From positions 1-53,947 of the forward strand of contig JACPSE010000051.1 of NCBI GenBank assembly GCA_016193465.1: DNA of 53,947 nucleotides. Direction: 5' to 3'. The position numbers and the translations under genes were made by a program. Every line of letters begins with the position of its first letter. The stretch's first letter is position 1. This document shows, piece by piece, positions 8,512 to 17,459 of the stretch. The notes under the pieces are model-generated. The model did not search any database, was not told the origin of the DNA, and worked only from the letters and a program-made list of their open reading frames with translations. Origin of the DNA: Deltaproteobacteria bacterium. Its GTDB lineage: Bacteria > Desulfobacterota > Binatia > UBA9968.

Positions 8512-10332
8512 TCACGCCCCCGTCCGGACTTGGTAAACCCCGTATCCCCCCTGATGATAAAGGAGTGTGAGGTATCGAGCTTGAAAACGGACCAACATCT
8601 CTTTTTGCGGCCGTGTGAGGTTGTCATTTAAAAACCTCAGGAAGAGGTCTAATCGCACCAGCAGATGAGTAATACCCCTTTGTTGAAGCTTAACCTCGAC
8701 CTCCTCTTCGTTTTTAGCATCCCTGATCGTTTGGAGAAAAACCGAAGGATAGTCGGCGGCATCATGAAAGTAATCACGCTCACAATAATACACCCTTCTC
8801 CCCACAAAAAGAAAATAGATCCGCGCCGTAGAAGGCGCATGATCATTGATGTATCGAACGGCGGGGTACTCGGGGAGCATGCGGCTGAGATAGGCGTCCC
8901 GGCTCTCGTTCCGCCTGAGGTAATCCAGTGGGGAAACTGTTTGAGAGTAGTTCCATAAGTATATCCCATTCAGCATCCCAAGGAGGATCAACACCCCGAA
9001 GAGGAAGGAGGGATGGACTATTCTCAAGTAGATATTATGGATGGCGTAAACGAGAAGAATCGCGAGCGGGGGAACGATGGGCAAGATGTAGCGGATGCGA
9101 AGATCTGTAAGGAATAAAGCATAGACGAAATAAAAGAGGACGAAGGCAAAGAGGAGCTTTTTTTCCTCAAGCCATTTTCCCTTGAAGGCCCAGGGAAGAA
9201 ATAGAATCAGGATCGGGTTTAAGACCCCATCAAAATATTGCGCTCGATCGTCCTGACCCGCGAAAAAGACCCGCACCGGCAAGGCCAACATTTGCCATAC
9301 GTTTTCACCATAGAGAAGCTCGCGCTTAGCTAAAATACCAAGCCCCGTTACCCCGCCTACCGATACGCCGCCGCCATCTCCGCCCCCAAAGAAATTCCCT
9401 AACAGAGGGAAAAATGGATTCCCCGTCCAAACCAAGTTTTTCAAAAGCCACGGACTCACAGAGACAGCAGCCAACGTGAGTAAAAGAAAGATCGGAGAAA
9501 CCGTTTGCCGTATGCCCCGCGCTTTTTCTCCGCCCAACACAAATGCCAATAGGAAGCAAAGAATCAACAAGACAAGTAAGCCGTTAGGCTTGGCGGCCAG
9601 GGCAAACCCCCCTGACAAACCTGCGAGAATCAACCACCGTTCATCATCGCGCCCTTCCAGCCACCGCAGGAGACAAAGCAAGGATGCTGTAGAATAAAAT
9701 GTCGTTCCTAGATCGACATAGGCCCAATTACTCAAACGAATAACCGCGGGGGTAAAGATGACGACGAAAAAACCCAGAAGACCGTAGATCTGGCTCAGAC
9801 GCCGGGCAAGGTAAGCGTAAAGTAAGAGAGCTGTCAGAAAACCAAACAGGCCGTGAATCAGCTTCGGCACGGAGTCCCATCCCCACCGGACCCACGGCAC
9901 ATAGAGCATTTCTAAAAGCATGGGATAGTAGGAGTAAGGGGCAAAAGGTATCTCAAAAATTCGCCCCGCTCTGACATAGAGGCGAGGCATGGCTAAATGA
10001 TGCGACAGCTCATCTCGCGCTGTGGGCGGAACCAGACCAAGGACAACCTCGACCGACAGGACCAACAGGATCGAACACCACAGCAGCAACATCCATCTGC
10101 TTTTATCCAGCATCTGGATAAAAAGAACGTAAAGGAAAAAAAGTGCCGCCAAAGAAATCCCGGCTGCCGCCGCGACGTTCAGGAGGGCACTGCCCACAAA
10201 CCCGCTTAACCCGCCGATGAGATAAAGGGTGGCGATTGCTCCCAGCAAACAGCCGCAGAAGGAGATGCGATAGAGCAGAATAGAAAAGCGGTCCGGCACC
10301 GCTACTCCCGCCTGTCTCTCTGTTTCAGCCAT
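8512..10332 (-). CDS. GT-C type membrane glycosyltransferase (PMT/ArnT-like)
   Basis: A 606-residue polytopic protein with about 11-12 hydrophobic segments. The first large external loop carries the acidic motif typical of GT-C enzymes that use polyprenyl-phosphate sugars (PTARDELSHHLAMPRLY, near residue 105), followed by aromatic-rich FAPYSYYPMLLEML. The C-terminal ~130 residues form a soluble domain with YPAVRYINDHAPSTARIYF, common in this group. It would transfer a sugar from lipid carrier to an acceptor on the periplasmic side. Its start overlaps the upstream hydrolase gene by 31 bp, so it is the last gene of a minus-strand operon. Family-level assignment is firm; substrate is unknown. 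Confidence 0.85.
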   Translation of the reverse strand: MAETERQAGVAVPDRFSILLYRISFCGCLLGAIATLYLIGGLSGFVGSALLNVAAAAGISLAALFFLYVLFIQMLDKSRWMLLLWCSILLVLSVEVVLGLVPPTARDELSHHLAMPRLYVRAGRIFEIPFAPYSYYPMLLEMLYVPWVRWGWDSVPKLIHGLFGFLTALLLYAYLARRLSQIYGLLGFFVVIFTPAVIRLSNWAYVDLGTTFYSTASLLCLLRWLEGRDDERWLILAGLSGGFALAAKPNGLLVLLILCFLLAFVLGGEKARGIRQTVSPIFLLLTLAAVSVSPWLLKNLVWTGNPFFPLLGNFFGGGDGGGVSVGGVTGLGILAKRELLYGENVWQMLALPVRVFFAGQDDRAQYFDGVLNPILILFLPWAFKGKWLEEKKLLFAFVLFYFVYALFLTDLRIRYILPIVPPLAILLVYAIHNIYLRIVHPSFLFGVLILLGMLNGIYLWNYSQTVSPLDYLRRNESRDAYLSRMLPEYPAVRYINDHAPSTARIYFLFVGRRVYYCERDYFHDAADYPSVFLQTIRDAKNEEEVEVKLQQRGITHLLVRLDLFLRFLNDNLTRPQKEMLVRFQARYLTLLYHQGGYGVYQVRTGA

Positions 10333-11435
10333 CGGCCAATCACGGGGAACACTTCTTCTCTCGCCTTCCTGCCCAAAATCAAATCGACATGCCCATAAGC
10401 TATCGAATCTTTGGAGCGCGGGCCAAAGATTCTCAATGTGCGATCCTTCGAACTGACCGCCCGGTGCGCCACCCGAATCGTCTCCGGCGGCGCCAGCACG
10501 TCTCCTTCTCCCCCTATGAACAGAATCGGGAGCTGGATCTTGGCGAGATTCCTCCGGTAGCTAAAATCCCCTCGTGCGGAAACGAACTCGCCCCGTTTGA
10601 TCATTAATAGCAGGTGGTCCAAGACGCCCGGGTTGACCTCTGCCAGGGCGTCTTCCAATAATGCCGCTTTAACCTCTTCCTCGATGTTCTCCGGGTTATA
10701 GAAAAGTCTCTCTATCTTCGGCACGAACGGAAGGAGCAGCCGTGCGAAAAAAGGAGTGTTGAGGGAGAGAAGCACTCTCTTTAAGGCAGGACTTCCCTCC
10801 AACCTCAGAAGCCCCTTCAGCGGCTCCTGCAGAGGATGATTGAACGTGACCGGGGCGCCAATGGTGACTAGAGCAGCAGAGTCAGAAGCCCCCCTCTTCT
10901 CAAGGTGTCCATAGAGGAGGAGCCCCCCCATCTCATAGCCCAACCAGAGGATCTTGGAACTACTACTTTCTTTTCGCACATAGCGGACGACCGCGGAAAG
11001 ATCCCTGTCCACCATGTCATCCAGAGTCCAGCTCTTCGGACCACCCCTCAGGGGATTGAGACTGCGGCCCGTGCCTCTCAAGGAGAGATTCCATACATCA
11101 AACCCTTCGCTGGCCAGATACCGAGCCAAGCTCTGATCCTCGTCAAGATTGAAAAGGCGGCTGTTGACGAAAATTCCGTGAATGAGAACTACCGGGGACC
11201 GGTGCCTGGGCCTCTTTTCTGCATAGAGCCGCTCCAAAGCCAGCTCAAATTTCTCTCCGGTTACGGCCCAATGAAGCTCCCGAGAGATAGCCGGGGCCTC
11301 GCCAGGCGAGACCGCAGGTAGGGAGAAAAAGAGTGGAAAAAGGAAAAAAAGAACGGAGGTTCGAAGACAAATCCGGGCCAGGTTAATCTTTCCCCTCAAT
11401 AACTGCCACCACCGAGTTAAACGTGACAACTTCAC
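10302..11435 (-). CDS. Exported alpha/beta-hydrolase-fold protein with glutamate at the nucleophile position
   Basis: A 377-residue protein. After a basic start, the hydrophobic stretch RTSVLFFLFPLFFSLPAVSPGEA looks like a signal peptide, so the protein is likely periplasmic. The fold is clear: PVVLIHGIFVNSRLF (oxyanion region), DVWNLSLRGTGRS, KILWLGYEMGGLLLYGHL (nucleophile elbow), PILFIGGEGDVLAPPE (acid) and AYGHVDLILG (histidine). The elbow should read G-x-S/C-x-G, but residue 168 is Glu (GAG at 10932-10934). It resembles PHA-synthase/esterase-type hydrolases. The start is a GTG inside the preceding lipoyl gene (53-bp overlap); no ATG, GTG or TTG lies between the lipoyl stop and the signal peptide, so overlap seems real. 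It may be a non-catalytic binding protein or have unusual chemistry. Confidence 0.8.
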   Translation of the reverse strand: MKLSRLTRWWQLLRGKINLARICLRTSVLFFLFPLFFSLPAVSPGEAPAISRELHWAVTGEKFELALERLYAEKRPRHRSPVVLIHGIFVNSRLFNLDEDQSLARYLASEGFDVWNLSLRGTGRSLNPLRGGPKSWTLDDMVDRDLSAVVRYVRKESSSSKILWLGYEMGGLLLYGHLEKRGASDSAALVTIGAPVTFNHPLQEPLKGLLRLEGSPALKRVLLSLNTPFFARLLLPFVPKIERLFYNPENIEEEVKAALLEDALAEVNPGVLDHLLLMIKRGEFVSARGDFSYRRNLAKIQLPILFIGGEGDVLAPPETIRVAHRAVSSKDRTLRIFGPRSKDSIAYGHVDLILGRKAREEVFPVIGRWLKQRDRRE

Positions 11436-11631
11436 CCTCCCGGACCCGGACCTCGCTCACAAGCCCGGTATCAGGCGCCTCGATCTCCACATTGACCTTG
11501 TCTGTCTCGACTTCCAGAAGGGGTTCTCCCTTTTGAACGGCTTCTCCCTTCTGCTTAAGCCAGCGTAAAACTTTGACCTCATCGCTCTCATCACTCGACC
11601 CGAGACGGGGGATCACTACCTCTTTTTTCAT
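11383..11631 (-). CDS. Free-standing biotinyl/lipoyl-domain protein
   Basis: An 82-residue protein that is a single lipoyl/biotinyl attachment domain. It starts MKKEVVIPRLGSSDESDEV, has the hairpin lysine in LLEVETDKVNVEIEAP (Lys near residue 45, the lipoylation site context ETDKV) and ends VVTFNSVVAVIEGKD. This is the N-terminal domain of 2-oxoacid dehydrogenase E2 proteins without linker or catalytic domain. A good ribosome binding site (GAGGTGAT, 8 bp upstream) supports the start. No E1, E2 or E3 gene lies nearby. The gene follows a GST-like gene by 21 bp and overlaps the downstream alpha/beta hydrolase. Acetoin-dehydrogenase E2 homologues fuse a lipoyl domain to a hydrolase fold, so the adjacency is suggestive, but the next protein has a signal peptide. 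Confidence 0.88.
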   Translation of the reverse strand: MKKEVVIPRLGSSDESDEVKVLRWLKQKGEAVQKGEPLLEVETDKVNVEIEAPDTGLVSEVRVREGEVVTFNSVVAVIEGKD

Positions 11632-11652
11632 CCGGCATCACCTCAAGACTTT

Positions 11653-12240
11653 TTATGCGGCAATATCATACAGCGAGGCCAGATTGAGGGTCTGCCGCAT
11701 CAGATCCATCCACAAATGAAGACTTCCATAGCTCGCGGGGATCTCATATTTCACTACAGTGTAGAGGTAATGGAGTTGGGTAAAGATAGCAATGTCAGCA
11801 ATGGTCATCCGGTCAAAGATGAATTTCTTGCCGGCAAACAACAGATCCAGGCTCCGCAGATGTATTCCCAGCTCCTTCTCCGCCATCTGACGCGCCTCTG
11901 GTGTCTCTGCCCGGCGCATCAGGTGAATGGCATGGATTAAGACCTCATCGGACCAGTCCTCCAACATGAGGCAGAGCCCTTTGTCCGACCCGCCTGTGGG
12001 GTAGATGGTGTCTTGAGGATACCTTTCTTCCAAAAAAGCGGAAATAAAAGTAGAATCGATAACGCATTGACCGTGGTAGTCCATCACCGGCACCTTCCGC
12101 TGACTGGAAAATTCGATCAGAGATTTACGGTCGTCTTTCTTTACGTCCACGACGTCGTACGGGACGTTTTTTAGCGCGAGAACGATTCTCACCTTCTCAC
12201 AAAACATCGAGGTCTGCGACTGAAAGAGTCTGATAGCCAT
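11653..12240 (-). CDS. Glutathione S-transferase / SspA-like protein
   Basis: A 195-residue protein with a thioredoxin-like N-terminal GST domain (MAIRLFQSQTSMFCEKVRIVLALKNVPYDVVDV, then KVPVMDYHGQCVIDSTFISAFLEERYP) containing the cis-proline strand and the Glu-Ser/Asp-Ser glutathione-contact region. The all-helical C-terminal domain includes FIFDRMTIADIAIFTQLHYL, matching the GST N-capping box. It is similar in size to stringent starvation protein A and maleylacetoacetate isomerase-type GSTs. An S-M-F-C motif at the active site suggests a cysteine or serine class. A GGGAGGGGAG element precedes the ATG. It is the probable first gene of a cluster with the lipoyl protein, hydrolase and GT-C. 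The specific substrate is unknown. Confidence 0.85.
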   Translation of the reverse strand: MAIRLFQSQTSMFCEKVRIVLALKNVPYDVVDVKKDDRKSLIEFSSQRKVPVMDYHGQCVIDSTFISAFLEERYPQDTIYPTGGSDKGLCLMLEDWSDEVLIHAIHLMRRAETPEARQMAEKELGIHLRSLDLLFAGKKFIFDRMTIADIAIFTQLHYLYTVVKYEIPASYGSLHLWMDLMRQTLNLASLYDIAA

Positions 12241-12331
12241 GGCCAGGTCTCCCCTCCCTTCTTGTTTACCTAAAGCTCATATAACTAGCCCAGGAGAATA
12301 TCAACGGCGCCGGCAAAAAACCTAACCGCTT

Positions 12332-15300
12332 TCAGCGAGCTGCGTCGACGAGCCGAGAGAGCTCTTGCATACTCTTTTTGGCCAAGAGGTTCCCAGGGTT
12401 TCGGGCCAAGACTTTGGCAAGATAACCCATCGCCCTCTTTAGGTCATCCGCCTCTACAGCCATATTCGCCGCCTCCAACCAGATGGCATCCGGCCCAAGC
12501 TCCCCTCGATGGCTCTCTGCATAGGCAGCGCCCTTCTCAAGATACTCCAACGCGGCCTGGTAGTCTTTTCCCGCCGCATGGACCTGCGCGATCTTGCGGT
12601 AGATCCGCTCTTTTCTGTCGTCGTCAAGACTCAAAAGGCGGTGCAAATAGGCCAAGGACTTTTCCGGCCGCCGGGGACCAAGAAGAGATCTCTGGCTGAG
12701 ATAGGTCTGAAACTCTACGTGGGCCGCGGCCTCCAGATATTCCCTGTTGCCAGAGCCGAGTCGAAGGAGGTATTCGAGTTCTCTACGCGCCGCCTCCAGG
12801 TTCCCCCGCCGCTCTTCAAGACGGGCAAGGGCCCAATGGGCCTCGGGATCTTTGGGGTCCCGCTTAAGCCAGAGGTCCACAAAGTTCCGAGCCAGCCCGA
12901 GCGAGGTGGACGGACCGTAACTTAAATGATAGTTAGCCAGATTTTTTGTCTCTACTGCCGCCAAGGGGTGGGTCTCGAGATAGCGCATGAAATAGAGAGA
13001 AGCGTTATCCGCCGGATAACGTCTCTCATCGTAGGCGACGGCGAGCTGCGAAACTCGGCCCAGGAAGAACGCCTTGGGGGCCTCATACTCCAAAATCGGG
13101 AAAAGATCTTCGTTGAGCCTTCCCTTGCCCGCGGCCCTCCGGACCCCCGCGTCCGAGGCCATCTGGAGCGAAAGAATCGTAGGCAAGGAGCTAATCCCAA
13201 TGCGGCGCAGGTCTCCCATGACGCCCGATGAGCTTAGGCGGTCCAGGGATTTTTTGAAATCCACAGCCAAAGGCTTGCTGGAACCGATGAGCAGGAGGTC
13301 GGCCGTCATGGAGTTCCAGAGCGTCACATGCTCGAAAGCCGCCGCGAAGGTGCGCAGGACAAGTCTCAAAGTCTCATCGGTCATTTCATAGCTGTGAAAC
13401 CATTGCACCAAAAGCCCGTCGGGTCGAAGACGGCTGCGAACGTCTTGATAAAACTCGACGGAATAGAGACTTCCCACTCCGGCTATCCAGGGGTTGGAGG
13501 GCTCGCTGATGACGACGTCGTATTGCCGCGGGCTAACCTTGAGAAAGACCTTGGCATCCTCTAAGTGGAGTTTCAACCTGGGGTCCTCGAGGGCCTGGTC
13601 ATTGTGGGGCGCAAAATGGCGGCTCGCCTCTGCGACCTCGGGAGAGATCTCCACCACGTCCAGCCTTTCCACGGGGTGACGGAGAACGGAGCCGCAGGTG
13701 ATACCGCTCCCAAGTCCGATGACCAGCACCTCCTTGGCATCGGGTTTTAACAGAAGCGGGATCTGTCCCAGCAAGACCTGAGTGGGAAGGTCTCCTTGGG
13801 ACGAGGCGTCAGGTTTGCCGTTCACCTTGAGCGTCAGCTCTTTACTGTCCTTTTGGGACACGGCTACGGTCATGTTGGCCCCATCTTTGTAATAGAGAAT
13901 TTCCTCCCGGGGCGCTCGCCTGAAATCCTCATAGCTTGTGCCCACCTGAAAGTCGCGTATCCGGAAGACTCCGCTGGAAAGAATGTTTTTGTCCCATTGA
14001 GGAAAGGAAATGAGGTAAAAGATAAAAAGGGCAAAAGCGGCGCTCAGAGCCAACCTCTTTTTCCTCCGCCCCAGGCCGGGGCTGACCCACAGAGCGAAGG
14101 CCCCGACCAGCAGATTAATCGCGACTCCCAGCTCGATAAGCCTCTTGATTCCCAGCAGAGGAAGAAGGAACAGCCCGGCGGCTACAGCCCCAAGAAGGGT
14201 GCCGGCGGTGTTTGCCGCGAAGACATTCCCGACATTCTCTCCCAAAGTCTTCACGCTGGAGGCCGACACCCGGCTCACGAGGGGCAAAGTCGTCCCTAAA
14301 AAAAATGTGGGCAAGAGCATGAGGAAAAAACAGACGAGGAAATTGATCAGCTGGTAGAGCCAGAAGGTTTCAGGGACCCGAATAAAAAGATTGGCCAAGG
14401 TGGCAAAATAGAAAGGCAGGCGCCCGTAAACGGGAAGGGTCAAGATAATGGATAAGGCGATGGCCAACTCGGCCAGAGCGAAAAGGGCGTAGGGCCCAAG
14501 CCTGCTCCACCACTTTCGGGCGACCACGAAACTTCCCGAGGCAATCCCCGCTATGAAAGCGGCCAGCATTAAGGAAAAGGAATAGGTGGAGGAACCCAGG
14601 ACTAGGGAGAGGAGGCGTATCCAGGCAATCTCATAAATCAGCGCCGCCCCTCCGGAGAGGGCAATGCCAAGGACTGCGATGCGAAGCTGCCAAGGAGTGT
14701 AGAGAGCCCCTTCGTGGATGTGGGAGGTCGTGGGCGCCGCAGTCTCGTCCCTTTCGTATCTCTCCCACCGCCTTAGGACAAGGGCCGTCAATCCCACGAA
14801 AAGATTGAGGGCGGCTGCTACCATGATCGGCAGATTGAGTCCCAATCGCGGAATAAAAAGAAACCCTGCTAGAAGACTTCCACAGACGGCGCCGAGACTG
14901 TTCAAAAAATAGAGCCATCCAACCCGACTCTCAACCTCACCCAGAGAGCGCACTACGAAGCGGCTGAGGACGGGGAGTGTGCCGCCCATAAGGACAGTGG
15001 GCAAGAAAAAGAGCAGGCTGCTCAGGATAAACCTTGAGGGTGTGGCTAATGCGGAGTCGGACCCGAAGCGGCTGATGAGCGAAATATAAAGCGATCCCAA
15101 CCCCCCTAAAAGGGGCACAAACAACGCCCCGGAAAGGCCGATGGCTATCTCCATCCAGCCGTAGAGGCCCAGCGCGCTACCTGCGCGATCTACCATCTTG
15201 CCGAACAGAAAATAGCCCACGGCCAATCCGCCCATGAAGGTTGCCAGGACGACCGTATGGGCGTTGGCGGTGTTGCCGAGAAACAGGGAGAGGTGTTTCG

Positions 15301-15379
15301 CCCACAGCACCTCATAGATCAAGCCCGCCATCCCGGAGAGAAAAAAAAGGATGGAAATGATAAATCGCATACCCTTCAT
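12332..15379 (-). CDS. Polytopic membrane protein fused to a spermidine-synthase-like domain and TPR repeats
   Basis: A 1015-residue three-part fusion. Residues ~1-490 hold about 12-14 membrane segments in two similar halves (FFLSGMAGLIYEVLWAKHLSL and IALSGGAALIYEIAWIRLLSL), a known arrangement in bacterial spermidine-synthase-like membrane proteins. Residues ~530-740 are the Rossmann domain: VLVIGLGSGITCGSV (cofactor loop), RLDVVEISPEVAEASRHF and DVVISEPSNPWIAGVGSLYS. Residues ~800-1000 are TPR-like helices (DPKDPEAHWALARLEERRGNLEAARRELEYLL). True spermidine synthases need acidic residues for putrescine; the NPW loop here is typical of the membrane-linked subgroup of uncertain substrate. Its ATG overlaps the TGA of the upstream hydrolase (ATGA), so the two are coupled. 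Function is unresolved. Confidence 0.9.
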   Translation of the reverse strand: MKGMRFIISILFFLSGMAGLIYEVLWAKHLSLFLGNTANAHTVVLATFMGGLAVGYFLFGKMVDRAGSALGLYGWMEIAIGLSGALFVPLLGGLGSLYISLISRFGSDSALATPSRFILSSLLFFLPTVLMGGTLPVLSRFVVRSLGEVESRVGWLYFLNSLGAVCGSLLAGFLFIPRLGLNLPIMVAAALNLFVGLTALVLRRWERYERDETAAPTTSHIHEGALYTPWQLRIAVLGIALSGGAALIYEIAWIRLLSLVLGSSTYSFSLMLAAFIAGIASGSFVVARKWWSRLGPYALFALAELAIALSIILTLPVYGRLPFYFATLANLFIRVPETFWLYQLINFLVCFFLMLLPTFFLGTTLPLVSRVSASSVKTLGENVGNVFAANTAGTLLGAVAAGLFLLPLLGIKRLIELGVAINLLVGAFALWVSPGLGRRKKRLALSAAFALFIFYLISFPQWDKNILSSGVFRIRDFQVGTSYEDFRRAPREEILYYKDGANMTVAVSQKDSKELTLKVNGKPDASSQGDLPTQVLLGQIPLLLKPDAKEVLVIGLGSGITCGSVLRHPVERLDVVEISPEVAEASRHFAPHNDQALEDPRLKLHLEDAKVFLKVSPRQYDVVISEPSNPWIAGVGSLYSVEFYQDVRSRLRPDGLLVQWFHSYEMTDETLRLVLRTFAAAFEHVTLWNSMTADLLLIGSSKPLAVDFKKSLDRLSSSGVMGDLRRIGISSLPTILSLQMASDAGVRRAAGKGRLNEDLFPILEYEAPKAFFLGRVSQLAVAYDERRYPADNASLYFMRYLETHPLAAVETKNLANYHLSYGPSTSLGLARNFVDLWLKRDPKDPEAHWALARLEERRGNLEAARRELEYLLRLGSGNREYLEAAAHVEFQTYLSQRSLLGPRRPEKSLAYLHRLLSLDDDRKERIYRKIAQVHAAGKDYQAALEYLEKGAAYAESHRGELGPDAIWLEAANMAVEADDLKRAMGYLAKVLARNPGNLLAKKSMQELSRLVDAAR

Positions 15380-16158
15380 TTAATAAAACTATGCCGCCGC
15401 AAAAATTCCATGACTACCTCGTCAAAGGTAGCCGGATCTTCCAGGCAACAGGCATGGCCCGTGCCGGGAATAACGTGATGCAGTGCCCCGCGAATCCTCT
15501 GCGCCGTCTCGCGGCTGCGCGCCAAGGAATTATCAAACTCGCCATTCATAACCAGGACCGGCATCTTAAGTTCTCCAAGGCGATGCGTCACGTCCCTATT
15601 TTGCAACGCCTTGAAGATCTCCACGATCGCCGCCGCATTGAGCTTCCTGTCCCAGTCAGTGAAGTAGCTAAGCAGATAGCGCCCAAGCCTGCCTTCAGAG
15701 AAATTTTGACTCACAAGGGCCTTAAGATGCTGGATATGATACTCTTCGACCCCTTTCTTATACCCATCGATCCGCGCCTGGTATCTTCCTCCCGGCATGC
15801 TACTGCAGCCGACGAGGATCAATGCCTTGAAGATCTCCGGATGGTCCAAACCCAACTGCAGGGCCATCACCCCGCCGACACTGATCCCGGCAACAATGGC
15901 CTCCCTGATCTCCTCCTGACGACAGACCGCAACAATATCCTCGCTCATCTCCGCTATGCTCGTCGGGGAGGTTGGCTTTTCTGAATAGCCATAGCCTCTC
16001 AGGTCGACGTTGACAACCTGAAAGCAAGTCGAAAAATGTGCCACTTGATAGAGCCAAAGACGCCGATCAAAGGGGTTGGCATGAATGAGAACCAGGGGAA
16101 AGCCCTCGCCCGAAACTTCGTAGTGGATTTTCGCACCGCCAGCTGAACAAAAAGGCAT
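15376..16158 (-). CDS. Alpha/beta hydrolase
   Basis: A 260-residue soluble alpha/beta hydrolase. Motifs are FPLVLIHANPFDRRLWLYQV (oxyanion hole), VNVDLRGYGYSEKPT, AIVAGISVGGVMALQLGL (nucleophile elbow G-I-S-V-G with Ser), PVLVMNGEFDN (acid) and IPGTGHACCLEDPATF (histidine). The triad is intact, unlike the other hydrolase in this window. Start ATG 16158 is chosen because it has a GGAGG 7 bp upstream and begins MPFCSAGGAKIHYEVSG as in homologues, though the frame is open to 16227. The TGA overlaps the ATG of the large fusion gene. It could be a haloperoxidase-like, lactonase or ester hydrolase; the substrate is not predictable. Confidence 0.9.
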   Translation of the reverse strand: MPFCSAGGAKIHYEVSGEGFPLVLIHANPFDRRLWLYQVAHFSTCFQVVNVDLRGYGYSEKPTSPTSIAEMSEDIVAVCRQEEIREAIVAGISVGGVMALQLGLDHPEIFKALILVGCSSMPGGRYQARIDGYKKGVEEYHIQHLKALVSQNFSEGRLGRYLLSYFTDWDRKLNAAAIVEIFKALQNRDVTHRLGELKMPVLVMNGEFDNSLARSRETAQRIRGALHHVIPGTGHACCLEDPATFDEVVMEFLRRHSFIK

Positions 16159-16352
16159 AGTCGATCCTCCGTCACCTTCGCACCAGAGACCAGTGGTGAT
16201 TCTAGAAGGCTTATCTGGTTCTTGCAAGGAAATCCGGCAATTTTTTCCCTGGTTGTTTACCGAGAGCGGCCTCAGCCGAAAAAGCGCACACCGATTGACG
16301 TCTGAAGGCTTACTGAGTATTCTTCTTTCCTACACTCGGCAGGAGGGTTGTC

Positions 16353-17438
16353 ATGAGCAAGACCGATACCGAGAGCGAGCTTAAGGAGTTCTACCAGGAG
16401 GCGGACCGGCGACATTTGATCCCCCTCTGGAAAGTTACTGCCCGGCTTCTTCCCCTTGAGCCGCAGAGCAAGGTCCTTCCCCATCTCTGGAAATGGTCAG
16501 AGCTGCGCCGGATGGCTTACCGCGCGGGCGATCTGGTTCCCGTCGAACGCGGAGGGGAGAGAAGAGTCCTGGGACTGGTGAATCCCGGTCTGGGCGGAAA
16601 GTATGCCGCTACTCATACTCTCTGGGCCGCAGTCCAGATTGTCAAGCCGGGAGAAATTGCTCCCTGCCACCGTCACACCGCCGCGGCGATTCGCTTCATC
16701 ATCGAAGGGGACCGGAGCTATACCAACGTGAACGGGGATAAATGCATGATGAGCCGCGGCGACTTAGTGCTGACTCCCAACTGGAGCTGGCATGACCACG
16801 GCTGCGAGTCGAACCGGCCGATGATCTGGATGGATGGGCTGGACCTGCCTTTGGTCGGCGATCTGGACGCAGTTTTTTTTGAGCCTTTTCCCGCGGACCT
16901 GCAGCCGGTGGCGCAGGTCAATGCTTCGGAGCGAAAGTTCGGCGGGTCGCATCTCAAGCCGACCTGGGAAAAGCCCGAAGGCAACTATCCCCCGCTCCTC
17001 AACTATAAATGGGAACCCACCTTCGAGGCGCTAAAAAAGATCGGTGAGGGGCCTGCGAGTCCTTTCGACGACGTCTGTTTTCAGTATCTCAACCCTCACA
17101 CGGGCGGCCCGGTCCTGCCGACCATCGGCTGCTACATTCAGATGCTTAGGCCTGGCATTCACACCCAAGCCCACCGTCAGGTGAACAGCGCCGTCTATCA
17201 CGTATTTGAGGGACAGGGCTACTCGATCATTAACGGGACGCGCTTTGATTGGGAGCGAGGCGATTTCTTCGTTGTCCCCTCTTGGGCGTGGCATGAACAT
17301 GCCAACGAAGGCAAAGAAGAGGCCATCTTATTCTCGATTCAAGATACCCCTGTCATAGAGACCCTCGGCCTCTACCGTGAGCAGGCCTACCACGAAAATG
17401 GCGGCTATCAGAAAATCACCGGCACCTTTGAGAGCTGA
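16353..17438 (+). CDS. Gentisate 1,2-dioxygenase-like bicupin
   Basis: A 361-residue bicupin resembling gentisate 1,2-dioxygenase and 1-hydroxy-2-naphthoate dioxygenase, Fe(II) enzymes that cleave the aromatic ring next to a carboxyl-bearing carbon. The N-terminal cupin has GEIAPCHRHTAAAIRFIIEG (histidines near residues 105 and 107) and LTPNWSWHDHGCE (histidine near 146), the usual three-histidine iron site. The C-terminal cupin has GIHTQAHRQVNSAVYHVFEG and VPSWAWHEHAN. Length matches the family (about 345-370). A strong AGGAGGG element precedes the ATG. It forms a two-gene unit with the Cys4 protein 22 bp downstream. No other aromatic-degradation genes are in view, so the physiological substrate is uncertain. 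Confidence 0.9.
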   Translation: MSKTDTESELKEFYQEADRRHLIPLWKVTARLLPLEPQSKVLPHLWKWSELRRMAYRAGDLVPVERGGERRVLGLVNPGLGGKYAATHTLWAAVQIVKPGEIAPCHRHTAAAIRFIIEGDRSYTNVNGDKCMMSRGDLVLTPNWSWHDHGCESNRPMIWMDGLDLPLVGDLDAVFFEPFPADLQPVAQVNASERKFGGSHLKPTWEKPEGNYPPLLNYKWEPTFEALKKIGEGPASPFDDVCFQYLNPHTGGPVLPTIGCYIQMLRPGIHTQAHRQVNSAVYHVFEGQGYSIINGTRFDWERGDFFVVPSWAWHEHANEGKEEAILFSIQDTPVIETLGLYREQAYHENGGYQKITGTFES

Positions 17439-17459
17439 CAATACGAGAAGGAGTCTTGA

